64,000 nt of DNA from positions 1-64,000 of the forward strand of contig JARLHX010000092.1 of the NCBI GenBank assembly GCA_031292035.1. Direction: 5' to 3'. Numbering within the stretch: position 1 is the stretch's first letter; the number at the start of each line of letters is the position of its first letter. A program made the position numbers and the translations under genes. This DNA comes from Negativicutes bacterium. GTDB taxonomy: Bacteria > Bacillota_C > Negativicutes > Sporomusales_B > JARLHX01. Below the pieces are notes generated by a model that was given only the letters and a program-made list of their open reading frames with translations, was not told where the DNA came from and searched no databases. Of the stretch, positions 9,871 through 17,791 are shown one piece after another.

Positions 9871-9974
9871 CTTTATGGTGGAGGGGCGTCTTTTTGGAGG
9901 GCAGGAACACGCGGAAATATTTAACATAATAAATAGACATTTATTAATGGAACAAATTGGATCACTCTAAAGTA

Positions 9975-10015
9975 TTGACTAGCTTACAACCTAGATGTTA
10001 ACATAAGGTTGTAAG
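9975..10015 (+). promoter_or_regulatory. Promoter overlapped by a 10-bp inverted-repeat operator
   Basis: TTGACT (9975-9980) and TAACAT (9999-10004) are spaced 18 bases apart as a plausible sigma-A promoter. The perfect inverted repeat CTTACAACCT (9983-9992) and AGGTTGTAAG (10006-10015) straddles it, with the small palindrome TGTTAACA in the centre. This is what a dimeric repressor site covering a promoter looks like. It drives the DapB-like gene at 10043. The regulator is not identified. Confidence 0.6.
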
Positions 10016-10042
10016 TTAAAAAGGGCTCCGGGAGGGATACGT

Positions 10043-10840
10043 ATGAAGATTGCGTTGATCGGGCTCGGTACTACCGGTAAGATTGTGGCCGAATATTTGT
10101 TAAAACAACAGACCCTTTCTATGGTGCTCTGCCGGCGGGGCAGCCCCAATGAAGGCAAAGACCTGGGAGAGATACTACATAGGCCGGCTACCGGTATGCT
10201 CGTCGAATCGGTGGAAGAGCTGGGGGCAAAGCTCGGGCGGTATAAACCCGATGTACTGATCGATTTCTCCCACCCCGCCTTCCTGAGCGAGCACCTGGCC
10301 ATACTGGCCAAAGCCAAGGTCAACGTGGTCACTGCTGTGACCGGCTTCAGTGAAATGGAGCGAAGACGCATCAAGATGGTGGCGCAAAGCGGCAAAATCG
10401 GGGTTGTGGTGGCCCCCAATATCACCTATGGCGTCAACGTGCTGCTGCTGATGGCCCGAATGGCTGCCCAACTCCAACTGGAATGCGATTTTGAGATCAT
10501 TGAGGAAAATCACAAAAGCAAGATAGATAGTCCGTCAGGCACGGCGAATAAAATCGCTGCCGCCATCGAAGCCACTCTTGCAGAAAATGGAGGTGAGACG
10601 ACAACGGTTCCGATCCATTCGATTCGTTCCGGGGATATCATCGGCCGGCACAAAATCCTGGTAACTGGGAAGTATGATCAAATCGAAATCGCCCACACGG
10701 CTTTTTCCCGTGAAGCCTATGCCGAGGGAGCCTACAAGGCGGCTGTGTTTATCAGCGGCAAGCCAGGCTGGTTTGAGATGAAAGACGTTTTCCGGCTAGA
10801 GAAGAACAACTATAAAATCAGCCGGTCGCTCTCCTGTTAG
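10043..10840 (+). CDS. DapB-like reductase (4-hydroxy-tetrahydrodipicolinate reductase family)
   Basis: A 265-residue NAD(P)H-dependent reductase. The N-terminal nucleotide-binding loop is GLGTTG at residues 7-12, less typical than the GAxGRMG of classic DapB. The catalytic region ENHKSKIDSPSGTA at 156-168 keeps His157 and Lys160, and IHSIRSGDIIGRH is the usual substrate-domain segment. DapB makes tetrahydrodipicolinate for lysine and peptidoglycan. Here the gene is alone, not with dapA, and has its own promoter/operator, so it may be a specialised paralogue. The related 2,4-diaminopentanoate dehydrogenase is an alternative, but the intact DapB signature argues against it. The start has GGGAGGG ahead. 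Confidence 0.78.
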   Translation: MKIALIGLGTTGKIVAEYLLKQQTLSMVLCRRGSPNEGKDLGEILHRPATGMLVESVEELGAKLGRYKPDVLIDFSHPAFLSEHLAILAKAKVNVVTAVTGFSEMERRRIKMVAQSGKIGVVVAPNITYGVNVLLLMARMAAQLQLECDFEIIEENHKSKIDSPSGTANKIAAAIEATLAENGGETTTVPIHSIRSGDIIGRHKILVTGKYDQIEIAHTAFSREAYAEGAYKAAVFISGKPGWFEMKDVFRLEKNNYKISRSLSC

Positions 10841-11023
10841 CTGGTGAAGAAGGGGTGTAGTACATATATAATATAATTAATGTAAATACAGTTATTACAG
10901 TTTATATGTATTTAAAAGGCTGTTTAGGAGCGAAATTTATGATAGGACGGTGATTTTATAGTCGATTAAGGCCAAAGCGTGCTCAGGAAGAGGGTAGGTG
11001 GTTGGAGGTGTTAGCTTAGCAAT

Positions 11024-11063
11024 AGACCAAGAAGCCCTGACCTAGGTCAGGGCTTCTTGGTCT
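11024..11063. repeat. Perfect 40-bp palindrome over the stop of the BusR-like gene
   Basis: The 20 bases from 11024 are the exact reverse complement of the 20 bases ending at 11063, with no loop bases. The stop codon of the minus-strand regulator (11042-11044) sits at the centre. Neither strand has a proper U-tract after the stem, so it is not a textbook terminator, though the RNA hairpin could still end or protect the transcript. Confidence 0.8.
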
Positions 11064-11686
11064 TGGTTGTCAGGGCTGTTGATGAAGTTGACGGTGCGTT
11101 CCAGCACTCCGCTGTCGCCGACGATCACCACCCTGTCGCCAGGGAGGATGTTTGCGCCGGGACCGGGGGAGATGATGATCTCGGCGCCGCGGCGAATAGC
11201 CACAATGGTGGCTCCGGTGCGTTGCCAGAGCTTGATTTCGGCGATGGTCCGGCCGGCGATGTAGGCAGTCTCTTGAACCAACACTTCCACCGGGTTATAA
11301 GGGGTGAGGTTGCGCAGCCGGTCGGAATAGTTGATGATATCGATGAGCAGGTTTTCCAGTTTGGCGTCGATGGTGCGTTTTTGCTCGAGCAGCACCTCGA
11401 CATCCTGCTGCAGGGAATACACCGAGTCGGCGCTTTTATAATGTTCAATGAAGCCATAGGCGTTGTCGTTGGAGATGACGGTGACTTCTTTTCCCTGCGA
11501 GACGGCGACGACGTTTTTCATTTTGAGCAGGGCGATGGCTTTGCGGACGGTTTCCGGCGAGACGTTGTAGTGGCTGGCAAGAACGGTCCGTCCGGACATT
11601 TTCGCCCCAATCGCGAATTCGCCATTGATGATTCGTTGCGCCAGATCGATCGCGATCGAGCGATACATCGATGTCGCCGGTTTCAT
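11042..11686 (-). CDS. GntR-type regulator with RCK_C domain (BusR-like)
   Basis: A 214-residue regulator. Residues about 1-70 form a GntR winged helix (VLASHYNVSPETVRKAIAL is the recognition part), residues about 80-125 a coiled-coil linker, and residues about 130-210 a TrkA-C/RCK_C domain (ILPGDRVVIVGD). This fusion is the architecture of BusR of streptococci and lactococci, where the RCK_C domain binds c-di-AMP and the protein represses an osmolyte or ion transporter. That function is known for BusR; its transfer to this protein is inference. The ATG has GGAGG nine bases ahead. No transport gene adjoins it, so its targets lie elsewhere; a KimA-type importer is 47 kb away. Confidence 0.82.
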   Translation of the reverse strand: MKPATSMYRSIAIDLAQRIINGEFAIGAKMSGRTVLASHYNVSPETVRKAIALLKMKNVVAVSQGKEVTVISNDNAYGFIEHYKSADSVYSLQQDVEVLLEQKRTIDAKLENLLIDIINYSDRLRNLTPYNPVEVLVQETAYIAGRTIAEIKLWQRTGATIVAIRRGAEIIISPGPGANILPGDRVVIVGDSGVLERTVNFINSPDNQDQEALT

Positions 11687-11835
11687 GTCAAACCTCCGTT
11701 GTGATGCTCGGTTCCGGGCTTATTATTCCCTTTCTCTTTCGGGGATAATCAAACCGGTGGCTAATATTACCTGGAGGGTTTTCGCGGTGTTAACCGAATG
11801 TTGATGCCATACGAAGCTGCAGGGAGGAATCTATT

Positions 11836-12663
11836 TTGTTGCAGACGGCACTTATTATTGATGACTATATCCGCCTTGCTCCTTGTATCGTCACCTTGCT
11901 TGATGTGGGGGTTTTTATCTCTGATTTGAAAGAAATTGTCTATTATAAACCAAGTCAAAGTTTTGATCTCAAAATGCAGTCCGGCTTGCCGGTAAAACCA
12001 GGAATGGCTTCGTATACTGCGATTGAGCAGCGGCGCCGCGTTATGCTGCGCAAGGATACTTCTTATAGTGGTCAGCCTTTTATCACCATCGTCATCCCAC
12101 TTGTCGATGGGAAAAATACGGTCATCGGAACGATGGGGATTACCGAACCGGTTGAACGACAAAATAAGTTGAAAAGCCTGTCGTTGAAACTCAGCGATGG
12201 AATGGGCGCACTAGCCGGCACTACCGAGGAAATTACCGTTCAAGCTGAGGAGATCGCCGCCCTGGCCGAAAAGATCGTAGCTGCCAATCAAGAATCGCAG
12301 GCAAGGGTCAAAGAGACCGATCAGGTATTGGGCTTGATCAGGTCGATTGCAGGACAGACCAATCTTCTCGGCCTGAACGCTGCTATCGAGGCGGCTCGGG
12401 TCGGGGAGCAGGGACGAGGCTTCGGTGTCGTGGCGGAGGAAATCCGGAAGCTGGCGGCAACCAGCACCGATTCAATAAAAAAGATTGACAGTATTATAAA
12501 AGGCGTGCAGGAAGATAGTCGCGCGACCCACGCCAATATCTGCGAAATCCGTAATTCACTGCTGCAGATCGCCGCAGCAATCGAGCATTTTACCGAGACC
12601 ATCCAGGAGAATTCTGTCCTGACGGGACAGCTGGACAAGATAGCCGATGAATTGGTGAAATAA
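11836..12663 (+). CDS. Soluble methyl-accepting chemotaxis-type protein
   Basis: A 275-residue protein with no membrane segment. Residues 1-110 are a small sensory domain resembling PAS/cache-like folds found in soluble receptors of Firmicutes. The C-terminal half is a short MCP signalling hairpin with the tip motif QTNLLGLNAAIEAARVGEQG, which contacts CheA and CheW. The length and plan recall Bacillus YfmS-type cytoplasmic receptors. The start is a TTG with AGGGAGG eight bases ahead. It lies just upstream of a c-di-GMP riboswitch unit but that has its own promoter. The ligand is unknown. Confidence 0.85.
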   Translation: MLQTALIIDDYIRLAPCIVTLLDVGVFISDLKEIVYYKPSQSFDLKMQSGLPVKPGMASYTAIEQRRRVMLRKDTSYSGQPFITIVIPLVDGKNTVIGTMGITEPVERQNKLKSLSLKLSDGMGALAGTTEEITVQAEEIAALAEKIVAANQESQARVKETDQVLGLIRSIAGQTNLLGLNAAIEAARVGEQGRGFGVVAEEIRKLAATSTDSIKKIDSIIKGVQEDSRATHANICEIRNSLLQIAAAIEHFTETIQENSVLTGQLDKIADELVK

Positions 12664-12732
12664 CCTTTCGGGTGGGATGATCTCAGGCGGCTTGTTTTAA
12701 CATTCAGTAGCCCAAAAATAATCTGGGCGGGA

Positions 12733-12761
12733 TTGACCCTGTTCGGGAAATAACATATAAT
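12733..12761 (+). promoter_or_regulatory. Sigma-A promoter of the riboswitch transcript
   Basis: TTGACC at 12733-12738 and a perfect TATAAT at 12756-12761 are separated by 17 bases. The start point would fall about 12768, just before the c-di-GMP aptamer. Confidence 0.88.
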
Positions 12762-12778
12762 AACTGGTAATAAAGTAA

Positions 12779-12868
12779 TATTTGGCAAACCTGCCGAAAG
12801 GCAGGGACGCAAAGCTATGGGTCTACAGTCGCTATCGCGACAATGATTGCCAGGCCGCCGTGCTAGTT
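12779..12868 (+). ncRNA. Cyclic di-GMP-I (GEMM) riboswitch aptamer
   Basis: The sequence carries the conserved GEMM blocks in order: GGCAAACC, a hairpin closed by a GAAA tetraloop, GGGACGCAAAGC, TATGGGTCTA, a second variable hairpin, and GATTGCCAGGCCGCC. The GAAA loop and its receptor and the G that pairs with c-di-GMP in this class are present. A terminator hairpin follows at 12883, so control is most likely by transcription termination. The aptamer's CCTGCC could also pair with the terminator arm GGCAGG, a possible switching pairing. It controls the uncharacterised gene at 12977. Confidence 0.93.
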
Positions 12869-12882
12869 TTAGACTAACATGC

Positions 12883-12911
12883 AAAAAGGCAGGCAGTCCC
12901 TGCCTTTTTTG
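12883..12911 (+). terminator. Terminator of the c-di-GMP riboswitch expression platform
   Basis: AGGCAGG-cagt-CCCTGCCTTTTTT forms a stem with a T6 tail 15 bases after the aptamer and 66 bases before the next gene. Its position makes it the regulated terminator. Confidence 0.88.
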
Positions 12912-12976
12912 TTTTAGCCGGTTGGCTGATAGAAGACCTTGGTGCGAGAATTTTCAGGATAGGAGAACATCGTGAC

Positions 12977-14092
12977 ATGGCTGGAGAACTGAACAACCCC
13001 CAGGGAGAGAGAATCGTCGACAAGATGGCCGAGATTCGCGACGGTTCGAGTGACTCAACGTCGCGCAGGGAACGGCGTGAATATCAGAAATTTGTCAGGA
13101 AAACCAAAAGCCTGGAAGCTCTGCGCGATTTTTCCTATACGGAATTCGACTACGCGCCCCATCTTGAACGGCAGGAATTCATTCCTCTGCCAACGCCGGA
13201 CTATGGTTATCTTGTTACCGATGCCGAGGCAAAAGCCAAGGCTGACACGACCTATCGAAGCCGGCTGACGGAGATCGCTCTCGCCGTGGGCCTTGGGATT
13301 GCTTTGGATGTCATTTTTATCAATCTGACCGGGATTTTATCGCTGTTATGTCTGGCTGGGGGCGGAATGGCGGTTCATCATCTGCTGGAAAAACGCCGCA
13401 GAGCCATTCTGAGGGCAATGGAGATCGCCAGGCTTGAGGGTGTACGCCTGGTGGCGGAATTTGAGGCAGGTTTGGACAAGGCCAGGGAAGATTTTCTCCA
13501 GGAACAGGATGAACGGATCAAGGCGATTGAAAATATTTTGTCCGGGATTCCCAGTGCGATACTGACGGCGTGTGAAATCGCCGCATCCCAGGTGGAGGTG
13601 CCGTTTTTTCTCCGGGGCCGCATCGAGTTGGCGAAAAAGGAACCGGTGATTCATCTCGAACTGCCGGACATTCACTTTGTTCCCACCGCTGAGTGGGAAG
13701 AGTCAAAAACCGAGGGATACCGGGTAATCGAGCGCACACCGACCGCGATCAACCGGCAGTATGCCGAGGCGACAACCTCGGCGCTGTTTCAGGTGGCTCT
13801 CCGGATTCTGGAGCGCGTGCCATCCTTGGAGGAGCTTGTCATCAACGGCTTCACCCGGGGGGAGGGCGGCGAGTCTTGCCGGATGAGCGTGCGGGTGAAA
13901 CGCGAGGATATCCCGCTGATTGTGGCTGCTGACAGCGGTGTTACTTTAATGGATCAGTTAGGCAATATCCATGTTCTGACCGGCGCTTCGTTGGCGGCCG
14001 TGGATGCAGTGGCTGTCGAATGGACAGAGAAGGCAGTCGGTCAGGAAATACTGCGCAGCAGCATCTGTGTGTCGTATCAAGCCACCGACTGA
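12977..14092 (+). CDS. Uncharacterised membrane protein under c-di-GMP riboswitch control
   Basis: I do not recognise this 371-residue protein. A charged, Arg/Glu-rich N-terminus (1-100) is followed by two adjoining membrane helices (about 100-138), a long charged helix likely to be a coiled coil (about 140-190), and a C-terminal soluble domain with mixed strands and helices. There is no signal peptide, so both ends probably lie in the cytoplasm. Only the start fits the binding site AGGAGA, about 12 bases ahead. Expression depends on the c-di-GMP riboswitch in its leader, which in other bacteria often controls motility, adhesion or exopolysaccharide genes. The role here is unknown. Confidence 0.85.
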   Translation: MAGELNNPQGERIVDKMAEIRDGSSDSTSRRERREYQKFVRKTKSLEALRDFSYTEFDYAPHLERQEFIPLPTPDYGYLVTDAEAKAKADTTYRSRLTEIALAVGLGIALDVIFINLTGILSLLCLAGGGMAVHHLLEKRRRAILRAMEIARLEGVRLVAEFEAGLDKAREDFLQEQDERIKAIENILSGIPSAILTACEIAASQVEVPFFLRGRIELAKKEPVIHLELPDIHFVPTAEWEESKTEGYRVIERTPTAINRQYAEATTSALFQVALRILERVPSLEELVINGFTRGEGGESCRMSVRVKREDIPLIVAADSGVTLMDQLGNIHVLTGASLAAVDAVAVEWTEKAVGQEILRSSICVSYQATD

Positions 14093-14172
14093 CTGCTGGC
14101 TGTGTCTGTCGTCCGCGCAGAAATTAAGAGTTATTCAATCAATTTTCGCGTGTTTTTTCCCCGAGCCGCCAT

Positions 14173-14200
14173 TGACAATCCCTACCTGCTTTGATACAAT
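14173..14200 (+). promoter_or_regulatory. Sigma-A promoter of the pyr operon
   Basis: A perfect TTGACA at 14173-14178 and TACAAT at 14195-14200 lie 17 bases apart, giving a start near 14207, immediately before the first PyrR-type leader element. Confidence 0.92.
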
Positions 14201-14217
14201 GCTACTAATAAGATATA

Positions 14218-14312
14218 GCCTTTAAACTGGTCCTGTGAGGCCGGGAAGGTCGATTATAGCGTTTATTCGTTTGGATTGGCCTTCCTGCGCTCACCTGCAG
14301 GGAGGCTATTTT
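14218..14312 (+). promoter_or_regulatory. PyrR-type attenuator 1 of the pyr leader
   Basis: The stem-loop CCTTTAAACTGGTCCTGTGAG followed by GCCGGGAAGG matches the PyrR binding loop (consensus TCCNGNGAGGCY in the loop, CCTT/AAGG base). A terminator follows at 14279-14312: GCCTTCCTGC pairs with GCAGGGAGGC and a T-rich tail. GGAAGG of the binding stem can pair instead with CCTTCC of the terminator, the expected antiterminator. Known PyrR proteins bind the loop when UMP is high and favour termination. No pyrR gene is in the window. Confidence 0.88.
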
Positions 14313-14337
14313 GATTACCAGGCTGTTTTGAAAAATG

Positions 14338-14440
14338 AATACCTTTAAGCTGGTCCTGCGAGGCCGGAAGGAAAACTTTAGGTTACTGACAGTATGCCTT
14401 CTTGTGCCGCGCGCCAAGGAGGCATTTGTGCATCTTTTTT
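14338..14440 (+). promoter_or_regulatory. PyrR-type attenuator 2 of the pyr leader
   Basis: A second copy: ACCTTTAAGCTGGTCCTGCG leads into AGGCCGGAAGG, again with the PyrR loop pattern. The terminator arms are ATGCCTTCTTG (14394-14404) and CAAGGAGGCAT (14415-14425), followed by a T-rich tract to 14440. GGAAGG can pair with CCTTCT of the terminator. It ends 57 bases before pyrB. Two attenuators in series should multiply the repression by uridine nucleotides. Confidence 0.85.
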
Positions 14441-14497
14441 GCTTGGCGGCAGGACTCTGGCAGGGGTATGGGGGCAAACTAAAAGAGGGGTGAGACC

Positions 14498-15454
14498 ATG
14501 AAAAAAGGTCAGGTATCATTGCGCGACAAGGATATCCTCGAACTGCAGACCATGACGGTGCCCGAGATGGAACTGATTCTCGACACCGCCAAAGAAATGA
14601 AGAATATTATCGACAGAGACATCAAAAAGGTGCCTACCCTCCGCGGAAAGTCGATTATCAATCTATTTTTTGAGCCCAGTACCCGTACCCGTACTTCGTT
14701 TGAACTGGCAGGCAAGTATCTGGGCGCCGATGTGGTCAATATCACCACCAGCGCCTCCAGTGTGGTCAAAGGTGAGAGCCTGCGGGACACGCTGCTTACC
14801 GTCGAGGCGATGGGTGTAGACGCCATCGTCATGCGCCACGAGGCCGAGGGAGCGTCCCATTTTGCCGCCAAGGCAGTGAGCCCGGTGATCATCAACGCCG
14901 GGGACGGCCAACACGAGCATCCCACCCAGGGGCTGCTGGACATGTTCTCGATCATCGAGAAAAAAGGCAGTCTGGCCGGTCTGAAGGTGGCCATCATCGG
15001 TGACATCCTCCACAGCCGGGTGGCCAGATCAAATATCTGGGGCCTCTTAAAGATGGGGGCCGAGGTCCGGCTGGCAGGGCCGCGGACGCTGTTGCCCCGT
15101 GATATCGAAAAGCTCGGGGTCCAGGTCTACGACCGGGTGGAACCTGCTCTGGAAGGGGCGGATGTGGTGAATATCCTGCGTATCCAGCGGGAGAGGCAGC
15201 AAAAGGGGCTGTTCCCCACTCCCCGCGAGTATGCGCGCATCTTTGGCATCAATCTGAAGCGACTGGCTCTGGCAAAACCTGACGCCCTGGTGATGCATCC
15301 CGGCCCGATGAACCGCGGCCTGGAAATATCGCCGGAGGTGGCCTACTCGGCCCAGTCGGTGATCGCCGAGCAGGTAAAAAACGGCCTGGCCATCCGGATG
15401 GCCATACTCTATCTGGTGCTGATGGGAGGCAAGGAAATTGAAACTATTGCTTAA
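14498..15454 (+). CDS. pyrB: Aspartate carbamoyltransferase catalytic chain
   Basis: A 318-residue enzyme joining carbamoyl phosphate to aspartate, the first committed step of pyrimidine synthesis. The carbamoyl phosphate loop STRTRTSFE is at about residues 65-73, and HPTQGLLDM and MHPGPMNRG are typical substrate-binding segments. Length is normal for the family. No pyrI regulatory chain is present, as in most Firmicutes. The ATG is preceded by AGAGGGGTGAGACC. It is first in an eight-gene operon and overlaps pyrC by 17 bases. Confidence 0.97.
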   Translation: MKKGQVSLRDKDILELQTMTVPEMELILDTAKEMKNIIDRDIKKVPTLRGKSIINLFFEPSTRTRTSFELAGKYLGADVVNITTSASSVVKGESLRDTLLTVEAMGVDAIVMRHEAEGASHFAAKAVSPVIINAGDGQHEHPTQGLLDMFSIIEKKGSLAGLKVAIIGDILHSRVARSNIWGLLKMGAEVRLAGPRTLLPRDIEKLGVQVYDRVEPALEGADVVNILRIQRERQQKGLFPTPREYARIFGINLKRLALAKPDALVMHPGPMNRGLEISPEVAYSAQSVIAEQVKNGLAIRMAILYLVLMGGKEIETIA

Positions 15455-16727
15455 AGGCGGGCGGATCATCGATCCATCTCAGAAGATAGACAAAATTGCT
15501 GATCTACTGATCGACGGCAGCCGGATCGCTGGCGTAGGTGAAGGGTTGACCGACTCTGACGCCCAGGTGCTGGATGCCACCGGAATGGTGGTCGCCCCCG
15601 GGCTGGTGGATATGCATGTTCACCTGCGCGAACCCGGCCATGAGGCCAAGGAAGATTTCGCCTCGGGCACAAGGGCGGCGGCGGCCGGCGGTTTTACGAC
15701 AGTGGCCTGTATGCCCAACACCCGACCGGTGGTGGATAACTCGGTGCTGGTCAACGGACTGATCCGGCGGGCCGAGCTGGAGGGGCTGGTCAACGTCAAG
15801 GTGATCGGCGCCCTGACTAAGGGCCAGGAGGGCAAGGAGCTGGCCGAGATCGGCGATATGCTCCAAGCCGGTGCGGTGGCCATCTCGGATGACGGCCATT
15901 ATGTGGATAGCGCCCGCCTGCTCAGGACCGGGCTGGAATACGCCGGCATGTTCGGCGGGGTCATCATCTCCCATGCCGAGGATGAGACCCTGGCCGGCGA
16001 CGGCTTTATGCACGAGGGGGCGGTGTCGGCCATGCTGGGCCTCAGGGGTCGGCCGACGGTGTCGGAGGATATCGCTGTGGCCCGGGATCTGATGCTGGCT
16101 GAGTATACCGATTGCCGCATCCATATCGCCCATGTCAGTACCAAGGGCGCGGTGGAGCTCATCCGTCAGGCCAAGGCCCGCGGCGTCAAGGTGACTGCCG
16201 AGGCCACCCCCCACCATCTGACTCTGACCGACGAGGCGGTGGTCGATTTCGATCCGGCCACCAAGGTCAACCCGCCTCTGCGCTCAGCCGACCATGTGGC
16301 TGCTGTCGTTGACGGCCTGAAGGATGGCACTCTGGACATCCTTGTCACCGATCACGCTCCCCATGCCTTCGAAGAGAAGGACGTGGAGTTTCGCTACGCT
16401 CCCAGCGGCTTTGCCGGACTGGAAACCTCTCTTGGGGTGGTGCTTACCGCCCTGTACCACAGCGGCGCCTTTTCCTTGAGTGAAATTATCGAGAGGATGG
16501 CAGTTGCTCCGGCCCGGATCTTTGCTCTGGAGGCGGGATCTCTGAAGATTGGCAGCCCGGCCGACATCGTGATCTTCGACCCGGACGCCGAGTGGACGGT
16601 GGACAGCAGCAAGTTTTATACCCGGGGAAAATGTACCCCGTTTGAAGGAAAGACACTGAAAGGCAGGGCCGTGGCCACCATCGCCGGCGGCCGGCTTGTC
16701 ATGAGAGACGGGGAGGTGTGTGAATGA
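15438..16727 (+). CDS. pyrC: Dihydroorotase
   Basis: A 429-residue type I dihydroorotase closing carbamoyl-aspartate to dihydroorotate. [10 protein letters not shown] carries two zinc-binding His residues at about 59-61, later His residues appear in ISHAEDE and [11 protein letters not shown], and the catalytic Asp is in VTDHAPH. The start is a TTG inside the end of pyrB with GGAGG nine bases ahead; the two genes overlap by 17 bases, implying translational coupling. It also overlaps carA through ATGA. Confidence 0.96.
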   Translation: MKLLLKGGRIIDPSQKIDKIADLLIDGSRIAGVGEGLTDSDAQVLDATGMVVAPGLVDMHVHLREPGHEAKEDFASGTRAAAAGGFTTVACMPNTRPVVDNSVLVNGLIRRAELEGLVNVKVIGALTKGQEGKELAEIGDMLQAGAVAISDDGHYVDSARLLRTGLEYAGMFGGVIISHAEDETLAGDGFMHEGAVSAMLGLRGRPTVSEDIAVARDLMLAEYTDCRIHIAHVSTKGAVELIRQAKARGVKVTAEATPHHLTLTDEAVVDFDPATKVNPPLRSADHVAAVVDGLKDGTLDILVTDHAPHAFEEKDVEFRYAPSGFAGLETSLGVVLTALYHSGAFSLSEIIERMAVAPARIFALEAGSLKIGSPADIVIFDPDAEWTVDSSKFYTRGKCTPFEGKTLKGRAVATIAGGRLVMRDGEVCE

Positions 16728-17788
16728 AGGGAAAGCTGATTTTAGCAGATGGCAGCAGTTTTGACGGACAGGTGATCAGCGGCGCACAGGCGCTGGGTGA
16801 GGTGGTCTTCAACACCGGCATGACCGGTTATCAGGAGGTGCTGACCGATCCCTCCTACTGCGGCCAGATTGTTACCATGACCTACCCGCTGATCGGCAAC
16901 TACGGCACAGCCGGACTGTTTGATCAGTCAGGCAAACCCTTTGTGCGCGGTTTTGTCATCGGCGAGCTGTGCGATGTCCCCAGCAGCTGGCAGGAGGAGA
17001 AGGGGCTGCCTCAGTATCTCGCTGATCACGGCGTGCCCTGCATCTATGGGGTCGACACCCGGGCGGTGACCCGCAAAATCCGCTCAGTCGGGACCATGAA
17101 AGGGATCATCGTGCCTGACGGCACGTCCTCAGATAAAATAGAGGCACTTTTGGTCGCGCCGCTCGAGACCCAGGTGGTGGCCGAGGTGACCACAAAGGAA
17201 AAGTACCGCATCCCGGCCGATGGGCCGCGGGTGGCGGTACTGGACTATGGCATCAAACGCAATATTTTAAACTCGCTCCACAAGGTGGGCTGCGATCTGA
17301 TCGTACTGCCGGCTGACACCAGTGCCGGAGAGGTGCTGGCCCTCGACCCGGACGGAATATTCCTCTCCAATGGACCAGGTGATCCCAAGGATGTGCCGGC
17401 ATCTATCGCCGCCATCAAAGGGTTGGTCGGCAAAAAGCCCATCTTCGGCATCTGTCTGGGACACCAACTGCTTGCTCTGGCGATGGGGGCCAATACCTAC
17501 AAACTGAAATTCGGCCACCGCGGCGCAAACCACCCGGTGAAGGAACTAGCCACAGGCAAGGTATATATTACCTCCCAAAACCACGGCTATGCGGTGGAAG
17601 AGGAGTCGCTGGCCGGCAAAGGATTTGTCGTCACCCACCGGGCAGTCAATGATGGCACGGTGGAGGGCATGAAACACAGCACCCTGCCCCTCTTCTGCGT
17701 CCAGTACCATCCTGAGGCGGCGCCGGGACCGGATGACAACACCTATCTTTTTGACGAATTTCTCGCGCTGATGCAAAAGGGGGCCTGA
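16724..17788 (+). CDS. carA: Carbamoyl-phosphate synthase small chain (glutaminase)
   Basis: A 354-residue glutamine amidotransferase subunit that supplies ammonia to CarB. The N-terminal half has [15 protein letters not shown], typical of CarA, and the class I amidotransferase domain has the nucleophile in [10 protein letters not shown], with the catalytic His-Glu in [10 protein letters not shown]. It begins at the ATGA overlap with pyrC, with GGGAGG ahead, and is followed by carB after three bases. Placement in the pyr operon suggests pyrimidine-dedicated control rather than arginine control. Confidence 0.97.
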   Translation: MKGKLILADGSSFDGQVISGAQALGEVVFNTGMTGYQEVLTDPSYCGQIVTMTYPLIGNYGTAGLFDQSGKPFVRGFVIGELCDVPSSWQEEKGLPQYLADHGVPCIYGVDTRAVTRKIRSVGTMKGIIVPDGTSSDKIEALLVAPLETQVVAEVTTKEKYRIPADGPRVAVLDYGIKRNILNSLHKVGCDLIVLPADTSAGEVLALDPDGIFLSNGPGDPKDVPASIAAIKGLVGKKPIFGICLGHQLLALAMGANTYKLKFGHRGANHPVKELATGKVYITSQNHGYAVEEESLAGKGFVVTHRAVNDGTVEGMKHSTLPLFCVQYHPEAAPGPDDNTYLFDEFLALMQKGA

Positions 17789-17791
17789 GCC

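Noticed and set aside
10841..11023. A/T-rich gap after the DapB-like gene as a possible small gene or promoter
   Set aside because: No frame with a ribosome binding site, no paired promoter boxes and no gene in the plus direction behind it.
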